Origin: JAJFFW01 sp965263375
GTDB taxonomy: Bacteria > Pseudomonadota > Alphaproteobacteria > Caulobacterales > Parvularculaceae
Length of the DNA: 64,000 nucleotides
NCBI GenBank assembly: GCA_965263375.1
Contig: OZ253669.1
Location: 3,224,001 to 3,288,000 of the forward strand
Direction: 5' to 3'
The notes beneath the pieces are model-generated. The model was not told the DNA's origin, did not search any database, and saw only the letters and a program-made list of their open reading frames with translations. Positions 50,627 to 59,670 of the stretch are shown piece by piece (position 1 is the stretch's first letter; each line of letters starts with the position of its first letter). Made by a program: the position numbers and the translations under genes.

Positions 50627-52471
50627 TCAGATCAAACGCTCTTTTAAATCGAACGCCATTGCGCCCTCTTCAGCACTTGAGACCAAGCCGCGCATACCAG
50701 CAAATAATTCACGGCCCATACTCCAATGATCGTCATTATCGGCGCCTTTTATGGGTGCTAGGGGCGTGCGCGCCTCAAATTCTGTCGCATCAACATCAAC
50801 GCTTAAGGCGCCAGCGACAGCGTCAAGGGTAACAATATCCCCATCCCGGACTTTCGCGATCGGCCCGCCATCAAGCGCTTCTGGCGATAGATGAATAGCG
50901 GAAGGGGCTTTTCCGCTCGCCCCAGACATACGTCCATCCGTCACCAAAGCGACCTTAAATCCTCGGTCCTGCAGAACCGCAAGCGGGGTCGTTAATTTAT
51001 GAAGTTCTGGCATGCCATTCGCTTTGGGCCCTTGGAAGGGAATAACCGCAATAAAGTCTCTTTCTAACTCGCCAGCTTTAAACCGGGCTATCAAATCAAG
51101 CTGGTCTTTAAAAACGATCGCAGGCGCGGAGACTTTTTGTTGCTCCGGTTTTAACGCTGAAGCTTTAATGACTGCGCGACCAATATTGCCTTTTAGAACT
51201 TGTAGGCCGCCAGTTGGCGCCGCTGGTTCTTTAACGCTGCGAAGAACTTTTGGGTCACCTGATTTTTCTGGTGCAGCCCGCCAAGCCAATGCGCCACTGT
51301 CAAGCCATGGCTCCTCAGCATAGGCGCCAAGCCCCTCGCCCATGACGGTTTTTACGTCGCTATGCACAAGGCCAGCTTCCATCAGCTCACGAATTACAAA
51401 TCCAATACCGCCAGCAGCGTGGAAATGGTTCACATCGGCAACGCCATTAGGATAGATACGGCATAATAGCGGCGTAACAGCAGAAAGGTCGGAAAAATCA
51501 TCCCAATTAATATCAACACCAACCGCACGCGCCATGGCGACCAGATGGATCGTGTGGTTTGTCGATCCGCCAGTCGCATGCAGGCCAACAATAGCGTTCA
51601 CGATCGCACGCTCATCAATTATTTCGTAGAAAGGAATATACTCATCCCCAAGGTCAGTGATTAGTGCGGCCCGGCGGGCGGTTTCATCCACCATCGCCGC
51701 GCGCAATGGCGTTCCTGGGTTCACAAAAGCCGAACCAGGAAGATGAAGCCCCATAATCTCCATCATCATCTGGTTGGTATTGGCGGTTCCGTAAAAAGTA
51801 CAGGTGCCTGGAGAATGATAGCTTGCATTTTCCGCCGCGAGCAGCTCCTCGCGCCCAATTTCTCCCGCAGCAAAGCGTTGACGTACCGCGGCCTTTTCAT
51901 CATTAGGTAATCCAGACATCATAGGGCCAGCTGGCAAAAAGATAGTCGGCAAATGCCCAAAACGCGCCGCCCCAATAAAAAGACCGGGTACGATCTTATC
52001 ACACACACCTAGCATGATCGCCGCATCAAATACATTATGCGATAGTGATACCGCTGTCGCCATCGCAATCACATCACGTGAAAACAGGGACAAGTCCATA
52101 CCGGCCTCCCCTTGGGTCACGCCGTCACACATTGCAGGAACACCGCCCGCGATTTGCGCCGTTGCGCCCATATCTTTGAGCGCTGCTTTGATTGCATCTG
52201 GATAGAGGCCAAGCGGCTGGTGCGCGGAAAGCATATCATTATAAGCCGTAACAAGGCCGATATTTGCTCCCGCGCCCTTCGCTAATTGCTTCTTGTCATC
52301 AGCCGGCGCTGCGGCGGCGGCATGCGCAAGGTTACCGCAAGCAAGATGCGCACGGTGTGGGCCTTGCGCGCGCGCCGCACGCATTTGCGCAAGGTAAGCC
52401 GAACGTGTCTTTTCACTACGTTCTCTAATGCGCTGTGTCACCTTATCTAGGACGGTATGTAATTGGGTCAT
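50627..52471 (-). CDS. edd: 6-phosphogluconate dehydratase
   Basis: A 614-residue dehydratase of the IlvD/EDD family forming KDPG from 6-phosphogluconate using a 4Fe-4S cluster. Cluster Cys positions fall in MLGVCDKIVPG and PGTCTFYGTANTNQMMMEIM; TDGRMSGASGKAPSA is the C-terminal family motif. The ATG at 52471 has AAGG eight bases upstream; an in-frame start 18 codons earlier overlaps zwf. It lies 35 bp after zwf. Confidence 0.95.
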   Translation of the reverse strand: MTQLHTVLDKVTQRIRERSEKTRSAYLAQMRAARAQGPHRAHLACGNLAHAAAAAPADDKKQLAKGAGANIGLVTAYNDMLSAHQPLGLYPDAIKAALKDMGATAQIAGGVPAMCDGVTQGEAGMDLSLFSRDVIAMATAVSLSHNVFDAAIMLGVCDKIVPGLFIGAARFGHLPTIFLPAGPMMSGLPNDEKAAVRQRFAAGEIGREELLAAENASYHSPGTCTFYGTANTNQMMMEIMGLHLPGSAFVNPGTPLRAAMVDETARRAALITDLGDEYIPFYEIIDERAIVNAIVGLHATGGSTNHTIHLVAMARAVGVDINWDDFSDLSAVTPLLCRIYPNGVADVNHFHAAGGIGFVIRELMEAGLVHSDVKTVMGEGLGAYAEEPWLDSGALAWRAAPEKSGDPKVLRSVKEPAAPTGGLQVLKGNIGRAVIKASALKPEQQKVSAPAIVFKDQLDLIARFKAGELERDFIAVIPFQGPKANGMPELHKLTTPLAVLQDRGFKVALVTDGRMSGASGKAPSAIHLSPEALDGGPIAKVRDGDIVTLDAVAGALSVDVDATEFEARTPLAPIKGADNDDHWSMGRELFAGMRGLVSSAEEGAMAFDLKERLI

Positions 52472-52506
52472 AAATTTTACCTTAAGGTCGCAATCACTAT
52501 CAGCCT

Positions 52507-54009
52507 TTATAGGCCATCGAACCATTCGCGATTATCGCGGTCAAGCATCATCGCAGAATGTGCGGGACCATCTGTGCCCGCCGCATATATATGCGTAGGC
52601 GTATTATCAGCTTGCCAAGCCGCTAAAATACTATCAACCCAACGCCAGGCTTGTTCAACTTCATCGCGCCGCATAAATAGCGCCAGATCACCGCGCACCA
52701 CAGCCATAAGCAAGCGCTCATAAGCATCGGGGTATCGCGCCTCAAAAGCATCCGCATAGCTCAAATTAAGCGGCACATAACGCAATCGCATACCGCCGGG
52801 CCCGGGGTCTTTTGTCATTAACAACAGCTTGACCCCTTCATCAGGCTGCAAACGGATTACCAGCCTTGTTGGTTCCGATTTTAAGGCTGGGTCATTTATG
52901 ATTGCATGGGCGACATCTTTAAACTGGATAACAATTTCAGAACGACGCGAGGTCATACGTTTGCCGGTACGCAGATAAATTGGCGCTCCCTTCCACCGCC
53001 AATTGTCGATCGACGCCTTTATGGCGACAAACGTCTCCGTCGTACTTTCGCCGCCCAATTCATCGACGTAACTTGCAGCAACTTCACCATCAACAGCGCC
53101 GGCGCCATATTGCCCGCGAATTGTGCGCTCGCGTATTGTTTCGACTGTGATGGGACGTAGCGCGCGCAAAACCTTGATCTTCTCATCACGCACAATATCA
53201 GGTTGCAGATCATGTGGCGGCTCCATCCCCACAAGACAAAGCAATTGCAATAAGTGGTTCTGCACCATATCGCGCAAAGCGCCAGCGCCATCATAATAAC
53301 TCGCCCGGCCGCCAGCGCCGATCGCCTCTGCAACAGTGATCTGAATATGGTCAATCGCGTTTGCATTCCAAACAGGCTCAAAAAGAGAGTTCATAAAACG
53401 CAAAACAATCAGATTTTGAACGGTCTCTTTTCCCAGATAGTGGTCAATACGAAAGATCGCATCTTCGTCAAAAACTGCGCCAACAGCTTCATTTATGTCG
53501 CGCGCTGTCTCCAAATCATGGCCGATAGGCTTTTCCAAAACAATGCGGGCGCCGGACGTGTTCAAACCAGCGGCATCAAGATTTCGGCAAACATCACCGT
53601 ATATGCTTGGCGGCAAGGCTAGATAAAAGATGCGCTGCTTATCTTGATCATTGTCGACATGGGCCCGCAGAGCAGCCCAATCGGCGTTGGGATCAAGCCC
53701 ATCAAGTCCGACATAATATATATGCGCCGCAAAGGACTGCCACTCTTTATCGTCAACAACTTCATTTGGATAAAACTTGCGATAGTGGGAAAGCGCTTCG
53801 GCGCGATAAGTTTCACTTTCCATTTCCCCACGGGAAACGCCAATGATTTTAGATTCTTTTGGAATTTGCCCATCTCGCCAGCGGTGAAAAAGAGCCGGTA
53901 TTAATTTGCGCAATGCCAAATCACCAGCTGCGCCAAAAACAACAATGTCAAAGGCCCCAACGGGCAACAGCTGAGGCGTGGATCTGTTTTGCTCTTTTGT
54001 CATAGACAT
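52507..54009 (-). CDS. zwf: Glucose-6-phosphate 1-dehydrogenase
   Basis: A 500-residue enzyme oxidising glucose 6-phosphate to 6-phosphogluconolactone with NAD(P). FGAAGDLALRKLIPALFHRW is the dinucleotide fold start, and RIDHYLGKETVQNLIVLRF the active-site signature with the catalytic His and substrate Lys. First gene of the leftward zwf-edd(-eda) set; pgl does not intervene, unlike in many relatives. Divergent from the alpha-glucosidase, with a palindromic operator candidate between. Confidence 0.96.
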   Translation of the reverse strand: MSMTKEQNRSTPQLLPVGAFDIVVFGAAGDLALRKLIPALFHRWRDGQIPKESKIIGVSRGEMESETYRAEALSHYRKFYPNEVVDDKEWQSFAAHIYYVGLDGLDPNADWAALRAHVDNDQDKQRIFYLALPPSIYGDVCRNLDAAGLNTSGARIVLEKPIGHDLETARDINEAVGAVFDEDAIFRIDHYLGKETVQNLIVLRFMNSLFEPVWNANAIDHIQITVAEAIGAGGRASYYDGAGALRDMVQNHLLQLLCLVGMEPPHDLQPDIVRDEKIKVLRALRPITVETIRERTIRGQYGAGAVDGEVAASYVDELGGESTTETFVAIKASIDNWRWKGAPIYLRTGKRMTSRRSEIVIQFKDVAHAIINDPALKSEPTRLVIRLQPDEGVKLLLMTKDPGPGGMRLRYVPLNLSYADAFEARYPDAYERLLMAVVRGDLALFMRRDEVEQAWRWVDSILAAWQADNTPTHIYAAGTDGPAHSAMMLDRDNREWFDGL

Positions 54010-54162
54010 ATTCTAGTCCCAATGGTTGGGGAAAGGCCACATAATGATCTGAAAAGGACTGGCACAATTATACATTACGCAAAGGGGTTAAAGGCTGACG
54101 CCCCCACACTTGTTTGTTCTGCGTTGCTATATACACATAGAATTACGTTGTATGTAGATATC

Positions 54163-54181
54163 TTTATCGCATTGCGACAAA
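54163..54181. promoter_or_regulatory. Palindromic operator candidate between zwf and the alpha-glucosidase
   Basis: TTTATCGCATTGCGACAAA: an 11-bp perfect palindrome (TCGCA T TGCGA) flanked by TTT and AAA, with one mismatched pair. It lies 78 bp before the alpha-glucosidase start and about 150 bp before zwf. This is the size and symmetry of a LacI- or GntR-type site. No regulator gene is adjacent. Confidence 0.5.
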
Positions 54182-54258
54182 AGGTAAGCCTGGCTTCATA
54201 ATTATGCGAATATTATCGACTATATTTGCTTCCTACATCTGACTAAGGACAAGGCGCC

Positions 54259-55947
54259 ATGCATAAACAAGCACTCGACCAATCACCATGGTGGCTTGGA
54301 GCAACAATCTATCAGATCTACCCAAGAAGTTACGCCGACTCCAATAGTGATGGGATTGGAGATTTGGAAGGCATTATCAACAAACTCGACTACATCGCTT
54401 CGCTTAAGGTTGATGCGATATGGCTCTCGCCTTTCTTCCGCTCCCCGATGAAAGATTTCGGATATGACATTTCTGATTTTTGCGATGTCGACCCATTATT
54501 TGGCGCGCTACACGACTTTGATCGCCTAATCAAAAAGGCCCATCGGCTCGGCTTAAAAGTGATCATCGATCAGGTTTATTCCCATACCTCTGATCAACAT
54601 GATTGGTTTAAACAAAGCCGCGCCGATCGCGCGAACCCGAAAGCTGACTGGTATGTTTGGGCGGACCCAAAAGCGGATGGCTCTCCCCCGAACAATTGGC
54701 AGTCTGTCTTTAACGGCCCAGCTTGGACTTGGGACGGTCGGCGGCGACAGTATTATCTCCATAACTTCTTGGACAGTCAGCCAGATCTAAACTTACACAA
54801 CAAAGAGGTACAAGACGCAATATTAGACGCCGCCCGGTTCTGGCTAGATCTTGGCGTCGATGGGTTTCGCCTAGATGTTGTGAATTTTTATATGCATGAC
54901 CCAGAATTGCGCGATAACCCTGCTGTGAGCCCTACTCAAAAAGACGGATGGCCCCGCACCTTCAACTATCAAGACCATCTTTATAACCAATCACACCCAA
55001 ATATTGTTGATTTTTTAAAACGCCTACGGATCACTACTGATAAGTATGACGCCATATTCACCCTGGCTGAAATTGGCGGCGAAGAGCTAAAAGAGGTAAA
55101 GGGCTATATAGAAGGCGAACACAGGCTGCACTCCGCTTATGGGTTTGACTTTCTTTACAGCGATGTAATGACGCCTACCCTGCTTAAAGACGCCTTGGGC
55201 GGTTGGCTTGGAAAAACTAACGAAGAACCGATTGCTGGCGCATGGCCGAGCTGGACGTTCTCTAATCATGACGCCCCGCGGGCGGTTAGTCGCTGGTCGC
55301 CTGCTGGCGACAGTAAACTCACGTCGCTGGATAGCGACAAACCCTCAATTTCCGCCACAGAGAATTTGCAACAATGGGCGAAGCTTTATGGCCTGCTGCT
55401 CGCAAGTCTGCGCGGCAATATTATCCTCTACCAAGGAGAAGAACTCGGCTTACCACAAGGCGATGTCCCATTTGAACAGCTTCAAGACCCTGAGGCGATC
55501 GCCAATTGGCCTAGCACGTTGGGCCGCGACGGCGCGCGCACGCCAATGCCATGGCGCCAAAACGCGCCCCAGGCCGGCTTTTCTAACGCGGCATCAACAT
55601 GGCTGCCTATAGACCCGCGCCACAAGGCGCTTTGCGTTGACGCGCAAGAAAAAGATAGCGCTTCAACCCTTCACTTTTTCCGCAGAGTGCTGAGTTTTCG
55701 CGCATCTTCAGCTGCTTTGAAATATGGCTCTTTACAATTTCTAACGGCGCCAGAGGGGTGCATTGCCTTTCTGCGCGTATCGCCGCCGGAAAAATTGCTC
55801 TGCTTTTGCAACCTAAATGCAGAACCTGCGCCATTAGGGGAACATGCGGCGGCGCTTAAATCCGCCCTCATTAGGATCGGATTGGGTGACGATCCCACTT
55901 GCGAGACAATACCGCCAGGGGCAGGTTTTATCGCCCGCGTAGAATAG
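54259..55947 (+). CDS. Alpha-glucosidase, glycoside hydrolase family 13
   Basis: A 562-residue cytosolic enzyme releasing glucose from maltose or related alpha-1,4 or alpha-1,6 oligosaccharides. WWLGATIYQIYPRSYADSNS is the family start, and the conserved regions run DAIWLSPFFRSP, GLKVIIDQVYSHTSDQH, GFRLDVVNFY (nucleophile Asp), LAEIGGEELK (acid Glu) and FSNHDAPRAVSRW (third Asp). AAGG precedes the ATG. Its divergent partner is zwf, placing glucose release next to glucose oxidation. No transporter or TonB receptor gene is adjacent. Confidence 0.94.
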   Translation: MHKQALDQSPWWLGATIYQIYPRSYADSNSDGIGDLEGIINKLDYIASLKVDAIWLSPFFRSPMKDFGYDISDFCDVDPLFGALHDFDRLIKKAHRLGLKVIIDQVYSHTSDQHDWFKQSRADRANPKADWYVWADPKADGSPPNNWQSVFNGPAWTWDGRRRQYYLHNFLDSQPDLNLHNKEVQDAILDAARFWLDLGVDGFRLDVVNFYMHDPELRDNPAVSPTQKDGWPRTFNYQDHLYNQSHPNIVDFLKRLRITTDKYDAIFTLAEIGGEELKEVKGYIEGEHRLHSAYGFDFLYSDVMTPTLLKDALGGWLGKTNEEPIAGAWPSWTFSNHDAPRAVSRWSPAGDSKLTSLDSDKPSISATENLQQWAKLYGLLLASLRGNIILYQGEELGLPQGDVPFEQLQDPEAIANWPSTLGRDGARTPMPWRQNAPQAGFSNAASTWLPIDPRHKALCVDAQEKDSASTLHFFRRVLSFRASSAALKYGSLQFLTAPEGCIAFLRVSPPEKLLCFCNLNAEPAPLGEHAAALKSALIRIGLGDDPTCETIPPGAGFIARVE

Positions 55948-55974
55948 ACGTAATTTCGCTATTTTTATGTGGTC

Positions 55975-56001
55975 TTGACATTTCACCGCTAATAGTATGC
56001 C
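55975..56001 (+). promoter_or_regulatory. Candidate promoter for trpE(G)
   Basis: TTGACA at 55975-55980, then a 15-bp gap to TATGCC at 55996-56001, about 70 bp before the GTG start. The -35 is perfect but spacing is short. Confidence 0.35.
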
Positions 56002-56069
56002 CCTTCACACAACAGAAGCGATCTCACAGTTAAGCATGAATGAGATAGCAGGAATTAAAGAGATTTACG

Positions 56070-58229
56070 GTGGAACCACGCACCTTTACCCTTGGCGGCG
56101 GCGAGCGCCCCCAATTGATCCTGACCGAAGAACGACAAGCCGCGACGGCTGAGACTTATTCTGAGATTATCGATAAACTAGACCACTGTGCGGGACTTGT
56201 TTTTGCCTCCAGCTATGAGTTTCCCTCTCGTTACTCCCGCTGGGATCTAGGGATACTGAACCCACCCTTAAAAGTTGAAACGCGCGGAAAAGAATTCACC
56301 GTAGAAATGCTCCACCCCCGTGGGGAAGCATTATTGCGCTATTTCTATGCGGTTTTATCGCTTGAGGACTTTTGCACGATCACCCCAATCGACGGCGTTT
56401 CCTTTAAAGGCGCTGTTAGCCAATCAGCGCAAACGGGCCAATCGGAAGCCTTAAGGACCCAGCGCATTTCGATTTTTTCAGTGATCCGCACCCTTTGGCA
56501 GTCGATCCAAACGCCCGGACAGGGCCTGTTGGGGCTATATGGCGCTTTCGGGTATGATCTCATTTTCGAATTTGAAGACATTGAAAAGAAAATTCCGCGT
56601 GCCGATGACCAACGCGAAATTGTCTTCTACGTCCCAGATTACCTTTACAAACGCGAAACGGGATCTGATGTCGGGGAACTGATCACCTTCGATTTTGAGT
56701 TCGCCGCTATCCGCTCCCATGAAATCACTCGCAGTGATTGCCTGGCGCCCTTTTCAAAAAGCGGCCAAAACGACACAAGCCTTGTTTATGACCATGCGCC
56801 GGGGGAGTATTGCGCGACGGTAGAAAAGGCGAAAGAAGAATTCCGCCAGGGTAATTTGTTCGAAGTTGTGCCTGGCCAGTCATTCTCGCGCCCAATTGCA
56901 CAATCACCCTCTGAAGTCTTCAAAAAGCTAATCAAGCGCAACCCATCGCCCTATACATTCTTTATAAATCTTGGCGGCAATGAATTTTTGATCGGCGCCT
57001 CGCCTGAGATGTATGTGCGCTCTAACGGAAAACTGATTGAAACCTGCCCCATTTCCGGCACCATCAAACGCGGCAAAGATATTTTTGAAGACGCTCGGCA
57101 AATTCAGACCCTCTTATCGTCCTATAAGGACGAGGCCGAATTAACAATGTGTACGGATGTTGATCGTAATGATAAATCACGGATCTGCGTGCCCGGCAGC
57201 GTGATTGTAAAGGGGCGCCGACAAATCGAAATGTACTCCCACCTCATCCACACGGTCGACCATGTGGTGGGCGAGCTTGAAGAAGGTTATGACGCCCTTG
57301 ACGCTTTTATAACCCATATGTGGTCCGTCACTGTCACTGGCGCACCGAAATTATGGGCGATTAAATTCCTAGAAGAACATGAACATTCAAGCCGTGAATG
57401 GTATGGGGGGGCTGTGGGCTGCATCACTGCTGACGGGAATATTAATACCGGCCTTTCTATTCGCATGATCCACGTAAAAGGCGGACGGGCTGTCGTACGC
57501 GCTGGGGCGACCACTTTGCATTACTCCGACCCGGCCCTTGAAGAAGAAGAGACACGGATTAAAGCGGCCGCCTTTCTAGAAGCGCTAGAAGATGCGCCAA
57601 AGGAATCGCAGAACCCTACGTCAAGCGCCATAAACGGCGTTAAAAAACCCAAAGTGCTTCTCATTGATCATGACGATTCCTTTGTGCACACATTGGGCAG
57701 TTACCTACGCGAAGCCGGGGCGGATGTTGAGATTTATCGCTATACAGCTGCGCTAGACAAAATAACCGATGATCTTGATCTGCTGGTCCTTTCCCCAGGC
57801 CCTGGACGACCGACAGATTTTAATATTAAGACGACGATTGATAAGGCCTTGGCGCTGAACTTACCGATCTTTGGCGTATGTCTAGGCTTGCAAGGGCTTG
57901 TGGAGTATTTCGGCGGCTCACTGAACATATTGGATGAACCGCGCCATGGCGTTTCCAACACAGTAACCCATAATACAAAAGGGCTATTTGCGGATCTTCC
58001 CCAAGATATCCGCGTTGGACGATATCATTCTCTTTACGCAAATGCGGGCGCGTTACCTGATGTTTTACAAGCAACCGCCCATACTGAAGACGGCGTGATT
58101 ATGGGGATAACCCATAAAGAGCTTCCTATCAGCGCGGTGCAATTTCACCCTGAATCCATCATGACCAGCGAAAATAACGCCGGCAAAACAATGATGCGAA
58201 ACCTTTTTGCGGGGCTGTCTAAGGCTTAA
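56070..58229 (+). CDS. trpE(G): Fused anthranilate synthase TrpE(G)
   Basis: A 719-residue fusion of both anthranilate synthase components, the alphaproteobacterial clade form (TIGR01815). Residues 1-510 form TrpE: LIGASPEMYVR, CPISGTIKRG and CTDVDRNDKSRIC. Residues 530-719 form TrpG: LLIDHDDSFVHTLGSYLREA, GVCLGLQGLVEYFGG (glutaminase Cys) and SAVQFHPESI (His-Glu). It turns chorismate and glutamine into anthranilate. The start is GTG with AAAGAG seven bases upstream. No Trp-rich leader peptide was found upstream. Its stop overlaps the convergent DUF1501 gene by four bases. Confidence 0.96.
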   Translation: MEPRTFTLGGGERPQLILTEERQAATAETYSEIIDKLDHCAGLVFASSYEFPSRYSRWDLGILNPPLKVETRGKEFTVEMLHPRGEALLRYFYAVLSLEDFCTITPIDGVSFKGAVSQSAQTGQSEALRTQRISIFSVIRTLWQSIQTPGQGLLGLYGAFGYDLIFEFEDIEKKIPRADDQREIVFYVPDYLYKRETGSDVGELITFDFEFAAIRSHEITRSDCLAPFSKSGQNDTSLVYDHAPGEYCATVEKAKEEFRQGNLFEVVPGQSFSRPIAQSPSEVFKKLIKRNPSPYTFFINLGGNEFLIGASPEMYVRSNGKLIETCPISGTIKRGKDIFEDARQIQTLLSSYKDEAELTMCTDVDRNDKSRICVPGSVIVKGRRQIEMYSHLIHTVDHVVGELEEGYDALDAFITHMWSVTVTGAPKLWAIKFLEEHEHSSREWYGGAVGCITADGNINTGLSIRMIHVKGGRAVVRAGATTLHYSDPALEEEETRIKAAAFLEALEDAPKESQNPTSSAINGVKKPKVLLIDHDDSFVHTLGSYLREAGADVEIYRYTAALDKITDDLDLLVLSPGPGRPTDFNIKTTIDKALALNLPIFGVCLGLQGLVEYFGGSLNILDEPRHGVSNTVTHNTKGLFADLPQDIRVGRYHSLYANAGALPDVLQATAHTEDGVIMGITHKELPISAVQFHPESIMTSENNAGKTMMRNLFAGLSKA

Positions 58230-59635
58230 AGAAAAAGATCGCTCAACGCGGTCGCATCAAAACTAACAAGATTAGGCAGCGCCTCGTTTAGTTCAGAATT
58301 GTTAAGTCCGAACCATCCCCCTAGGGCGGCCGCGTATTGTTCAACGGACGTGGTCGGAATAACCCCGCCGCCGCCGCTGTTTCCACGGCGCGAATCATAT
58401 TGACCGGTGCGCTCAATCAAGGGGATAAAACCATGGACACGCCCGCCATTTACGGCCCCGCCAACAACAAAATGCTCACCGCCCCAACCATGATCGGTGC
58501 CGTCATCATTTTGGTTCATAGTACGCCCAAAGTCAGACGCGGTAAATGTTGTGACATTATTGGCGACGCCAAGCTGAACCGTCGCATCATAAAAATACCG
58601 GATGGCGGCGCTGAAACTTGCCTGCAACCCCGGAAGACGGGCCGCCTGATCAGAATGCGTATCAAAACCACCTGTACTGACAAAGAACACCTGTCTATTC
58701 ACGCCCAACGCACTTCGCTCGCTAATCAAGCGCGCAACCGTTTCCAGTTGATTTGCCAGCCGATTGTTTTCAGGCTTTGTTGGCAGAGCTGGGTTCGCCT
58801 CCTCCAATATTGCACTTAACTGATTATTATCAACGATTGATTGGGCTTGCGCATTCACCAGATCTTGCGCAAATAGACTGTTTATTTCCGGGCTTAATAC
58901 ACTCGCATGCTCCTCAGCAAGCGCTGCAACGCTGGATCCGCCGCGCCCCAAAGCGCGCCCGCCCCGTCCCGCATTTAGCCTCGAGGCGCCGTTGCCGCTA
59001 ACAGCAAAAGGCCGAACACTATCGCCAGAAAGGAATACGGCGGACCCAGATGGTGAGATCGCCGTAAAAGAGGCATTCGAATTTGCTTCCGCGACAATAT
59101 CGGCAAGCCTTCCGCCCCATCCTGTGGATGCGCCCTCGGTGCGTGAGGCCATCCACGTTGATTGCTGATCATTATGAGAAAAGAGGCGCTTAGGACGCAG
59201 TTTTGTCTTATTTATAAACTCATCACGGTCAAGCGGTTCAATCAACGGCCCCACATTGCCAATAACAGCCGCCTCACCAGATTGGTACAAATCATGTAAT
59301 GGCGAAAGCTCTGGCGCCATACCAAAGGTGCGCGCTCCATCCATTGTTGAATTACCAAGGGCGAGTAAAGCACCTTGACTCCGTCGGCCGCCATGTTGAT
59401 TGATAAGGCCGGATCTAATAGACGCCCACTGATTATAGGAAGAACTATCCGTCGGGATAATCGTATCCATATTGTCAAGCCCGCCGAAGAAAAACACACA
59501 CACCAGCGCCTTATAACCAGACGTATCGGCGGCGAAGGCATTAAATCCAGCCAGGTTCATCGCTAGCCCACTGGCGCCGGTTGTTGAGCATGCGAGCATT
59601 GTTTTTAAAAACTGACGCCGAGAAGAAGTTGACAT
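58226..59635 (-). CDS. DUF1501 family Tat-exported protein
   Basis: A 469-residue protein with a twin-arginine signal: SSRRQFLKTML, then a hydrophobic stretch and an AFA cleavage site. DUF1501 markers: VCVFFFGGLDNMDTIIP, FVSTGGFDTHSDQ, TASDFGRTMNQN and TDHGWGGEHFV, resembling the alkaline phosphatase/sulfatase fold, but activity is unproven. It is 35 bp after the DUF1800 gene, its usual partner. Starts at 59635; ATG at 59644 or GTG at 59662 are alternatives. Confidence 0.9.
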   Translation of the reverse strand: MSTSSRRQFLKTMLACSTTGASGLAMNLAGFNAFAADTSGYKALVCVFFFGGLDNMDTIIPTDSSSYNQWASIRSGLINQHGGRRSQGALLALGNSTMDGARTFGMAPELSPLHDLYQSGEAAVIGNVGPLIEPLDRDEFINKTKLRPKRLFSHNDQQSTWMASRTEGASTGWGGRLADIVAEANSNASFTAISPSGSAVFLSGDSVRPFAVSGNGASRLNAGRGGRALGRGGSSVAALAEEHASVLSPEINSLFAQDLVNAQAQSIVDNNQLSAILEEANPALPTKPENNRLANQLETVARLISERSALGVNRQVFFVSTGGFDTHSDQAARLPGLQASFSAAIRYFYDATVQLGVANNVTTFTASDFGRTMNQNDDGTDHGWGGEHFVVGGAVNGGRVHGFIPLIERTGQYDSRRGNSGGGGVIPTTSVEQYAAALGGWFGLNNSELNEALPNLVSFDATALSDLFL

Positions 59636-59670
59636 ACTGCCCATGGAAATACGTTCTTTCACTCAAACTA

